A stretch of 24,578 nucleotides of DNA, taken from positions 1 to 24,578 of the forward strand of contig JAJYPA010000068.1 of NCBI GenBank assembly GCA_021795795.1, in the 5' to 3' direction. The notes beneath the pieces are model-generated. The model searched no databases. It had not been told where the DNA came from and was given only the letters and a program-made list of their open reading frames with translations. Below, one piece after another: positions 22,386-24,578 of this stretch (the first letter of the stretch is position 1; each line of letters starts with the position of its first letter). The stretch is from Pseudomonadota bacterium. GTDB lineage: Bacteria > Pseudomonadota > Gammaproteobacteria > Halothiobacillales > Halothiobacillaceae. The position numbers and the translations under genes are program-made.

Positions 22386-23810
22386 CTAATGCGTGTCTAG
22401 AGGGGTGGTTGGCTGGTAGGTGGTGTACCAGTCGTTTTCGAGAATGACCTTGAGGAGTTGTTGGGTGCTTTGCGCCCAGGTGAGATAGGGCATGTCTCTG
22501 GATTGCGGCGCCTTGCCCTCGGCGTGGAGTTGGAGCCAGTGGCGAAGGCTATCGGCCAGCGCGGCGCTGTCGGTGTTGGGGAAATAAAAGGCAAAATCGC
22601 CCGCTACTTCATGAAAGACCGGGATGTCGCGGGCGATGATGGGCAGCCCGTAATGGGCCGCCTCGATAAGGGGCAGGCCGAAGCCTTCGGCATAGGAGGC
22701 GGCGAGGAGCGCGGTACACTGGGCATACAACTGCATGAGCAAGGCATCGCTGGCCTTTTCCAGCCAAAATAGCTGCTTGTTGCGCTGGGGATGGCGGCGC
22801 AGACGACGAACCAGATCGTGGCTGCGCCAACCTTCCTTGCCGACGATGACCAGATTGAGCTGGATGCCCTCTTTCCAGAGCACTTCCACGGCATCGAGCG
22901 CAGGTGCGTGGCCTTTACGTGGTTCTACGGTGCCGACCATGAGGAGGGTAGGACTTACTGCGCATGCTCTGAGTACATCGGCTTCCTCTATTTTTTCGTC
23001 GTTCAAAGGCAGTGTGTATTTTCTGGTCGTGATGTCGGCACCTAGGTGAAAATAGCCAATAGGCAGTGGGCGCTCGCGCAGGCCGGGATGATGCTCTAAC
23101 CACACTTTGATCTCATCCGCTACTGCGCGGGAGTCACAGATAATGGCGTCCGTTACCGCCATGACCCCAGTAAACCAGTCATGAAAAGCAAAGTAATAAG
23201 CCTTTGGCAGATCGACGTTCTCTTGTAGCCCGAATATGTCGTAAATAGTAAATATTATGCGGGTACCATTTTCGGACAATGGTACAAGAGAGGAAAAAGG
23301 AAATATAAGATGCAGATCGGCGCTAAAAAAAATATCATGCGATTGCGCAGTGCATGATATGCTTTCATGTTGTATAAGCGCTTTTTTGTTTATATTGCCC
23401 TCGGCGAAATCCAATCCATTAAAAGCGGATATTGTACCGTCTCCTTGTGCTACTACCGGTAAAATATGTGTACTATACTGATTGCTAACCATGTAATTAT
23501 AAATAGATTTAACGACACGCTGAATCCCCGTATTTACATCTCTTAACGCGATTGCCGAAGCGTCAAAGAAGATTGTAATCCTGCCACTATCTTTTGTTGA
23601 AATTGAGTTGCTGGGGATGGCAAAACAAGCTTCTTTTTTGCACGCATTGATGTCTACTCTTTGCATGCGCCCGTATAGAAGTTTTTTTATACGATAATTT
23701 ATTAGCCTCATAAATCCATCAATCACCGGATATCCAAACAACAGTTTCCGGATTAGAGTTATAGCCCTTTCGTTATTAAGTAGCTTTATATATTTATTTC
23801 TAAAACCCAT
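22386..23810 (-). CDS. GT4-family glycosyltransferase with AT-rich N-terminal half
   Basis: This 474-residue GT-B enzyme has an N-terminal domain with ITIFFDASAIALRD and NTGIQRVVKSIY (near 78-105). The latter is a hallmark of GT4 enzymes with the NTGIQRV acceptor-domain signature, seen in mannosyl/rhamnosyl chain synthesis. The C-terminal domain has LLMVGTVEPRKGH (289-301), VIVGKEGW and the E-x7-E pair E375/E383 in SYAEGFGLPLIEAA. AGGGA stands about 7 nt before the ATG. The first 200 or so codons are AT-rich (many ATA, AAA, AAT), while the catalytic half has the normal GC of the window, a sign of a mosaic gene. It would act in the cytoplasm on a surface glycan; donor and acceptor are unknown. 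Confidence 0.88.
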   Translation of the reverse strand: MGFRNKYIKLLNNERAITLIRKLLFGYPVIDGFMRLINYRIKKLLYGRMQRVDINACKKEACFAIPSNSISTKDSGRITIFFDASAIALRDVNTGIQRVVKSIYNYMVSNQYSTHILPVVAQGDGTISAFNGLDFAEGNINKKALIQHESISCTAQSHDIFFSADLHLIFPFSSLVPLSENGTRIIFTIYDIFGLQENVDLPKAYYFAFHDWFTGVMAVTDAIICDSRAVADEIKVWLEHHPGLRERPLPIGYFHLGADITTRKYTLPLNDEKIEEADVLRACAVSPTLLMVGTVEPRKGHAPALDAVEVLWKEGIQLNLVIVGKEGWRSHDLVRRLRRHPQRNKQLFWLEKASDALLMQLYAQCTALLAASYAEGFGLPLIEAAHYGLPIIARDIPVFHEVAGDFAFYFPNTDSAALADSLRHWLQLHAEGKAPQSRDMPYLTWAQSTQQLLKVILENDWYTTYQPTTPLDTH

Positions 23811-23850
23811 GACCGTTCCCTGTATTTTGCCAGACTAGTCGGTATAATCA

Positions 23851-24578
23851 TTAAATTTTTAGTCCGATAATTTTTTCTATTTTTAATTTTATCCGATCTA
23901 TTTTTAATGATATTATTTCAATATTGCTGAACCTTTTTTTTGTAACATATACCGCTGCATCGTACACATTGTTAACTTTTCCAACGGTTGATATGGTGCT
24001 CCAGAACGCAAATTTATTAAATCTATTAATAGTATTTTTGGTGGTAAATTTTACCATCAATAAATGCATTCTAACATTGCTTACGGATATAGGTTTTGGA
24101 TGGAAATGGCATTGTACTTTTAGGTAGTCCATAGTTTCATTTAGAAATTCTTTTGGTGCTTTTGCGGCGGCTATCTCAAGCTGTTTTGACATATTACTAA
24201 TTTTTTTGTAATTTCTTAAAAATTGGCTCTGAATAAATGATTCTAACGTTAGCAAATGGACTGATTTTACTTTTCCGTTTCCAAGAGAGTGATGGAATGG
24301 TATATCATTTTCACGGTAGAAATTTTCGGCAATTAAATGGTTTTTATTACAGCCAAGTTGAGAGTGCCCATTGCTGTATTTTGATATACCATCAATTGAA
24401 AATGGTTTTGATAAGGACAAATAATAGGGTGTAACAGATGCTATTGCAAGCCCACTATATACGTCTGGAATAGATGACTTAAAGAATAGACCATCTTTAC
24501 TTCGTGCCTTCTGCACTAGGCTGTGATGTACTACTCCACCAGTGTATAGCATAGGCAAATCACTATATATCATGTCTC
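23851..24578 (-). CDS. GT2-type glycosyltransferase, C-terminal part (5' end outside the window)
   Basis: The open frame runs off the window end without a stop; the ATG at 24573 is probably internal. The visible 240 residues contain LYTGGVVHHSLVQKAR, SSIPDVYSGLAIASV, PYYLSLSKPFSIDGI and KYSNGHSQLG, which resemble the later half of GT2 glycosyltransferases of O-antigen and capsule loci (the VYS and SNG segments near the acceptor site). The nucleotide-binding half would lie beyond the edge. The C-terminus is rich in Lys and Ile (IDRIKLKIEKIIGLKI). Base composition is very AT-rich (about a third GC), unlike the main window, which points to recent transfer. Function is a moderate-confidence inference because the catalytic motifs are not visible. 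Confidence 0.55.
   Translation of the reverse strand, partial: DMIYSDLPMLYTGGVVHHSLVQKARSKDGLFFKSSIPDVYSGLAIASVTPYYLSLSKPFSIDGISKYSNGHSQLGCNKNHLIAENFYRENDIPFHHSLGNGKVKSVHLLTLESFIQSQFLRNYKKISNMSKQLEIAAAKAPKEFLNETMDYLKVQCHFHPKPISVSNVRMHLLMVKFTTKNTINRFNKFAFWSTISTVGKVNNVYDAAVYVTKKRFSNIEIISLKIDRIKLKIEKIIGLKI

Overview
The window looks like chromosomal DNA of a Gram-negative proteobacterium. It encodes outer-membrane beta-barrels with C-terminal Phe, a lipoprotein, Shine-Dalgarno-led genes and a sigma70-type promoter in front of a tRNA. Most of it is GC-rich (about 60% by eye), with AT-rich patches at 4.4-5.0 kb and beyond 23.2 kb. Gene content and a secreted protein almost free of charged residues would suit an acidophile such as Acidithiobacillus, but that is an inference from memory, not a search result.

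Left part (1-9.5 kb): tRNA-Lys(TTT) at the edge, then on the minus strand a HicB-HicA toxin-antitoxin pair directly followed by a family 4 glycosyltransferase (GT4). Divergent from these, on the plus strand, are a polysaccharide ABC exporter (Wzm/Wzt type), an outer-membrane barrel protein, and a 992-residue glycosyltransferase with two GT2 modules and an AT-rich methyltransferase-like N-terminus. A convergent gene at 7.4-9.5 kb encodes a TPR plus GT41 (SPINDLY/OGT-type) glycosyltransferase.

Middle part (9.5-20.3 kb): an 860-bp stretch with a probable gene remnant leads into a secreted protein with a two-partner-secretion (TPS) domain, closed by a strong terminator. Facing it is a minus-strand run of five genes: a TpsB/FhaC-like outer-membrane translocator, a parvulin-like periplasmic chaperone, a small lipoprotein, a SAM methyltransferase, and a 1182-residue sulfotransferase-GT4-GT2 fusion ending in 42-bp tandem repeats. 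Together with the GT41 gene this could be a secretion and modification system for the TpsA-like surface protein. It resembles the HMW1ABC and EtpABC logic, with extra modification enzymes.

Right part (20.3-24.6 kb): a GT2-GT4 fusion on the plus strand, a convergent GT4 with an AT-rich first half, and the 3' part of a very AT-rich gene that looks like a GT2-type glycosyltransferase, cut by the window end. Overall this is a surface-glycan/adhesin locus with mosaic, modular glycosyltransferases.
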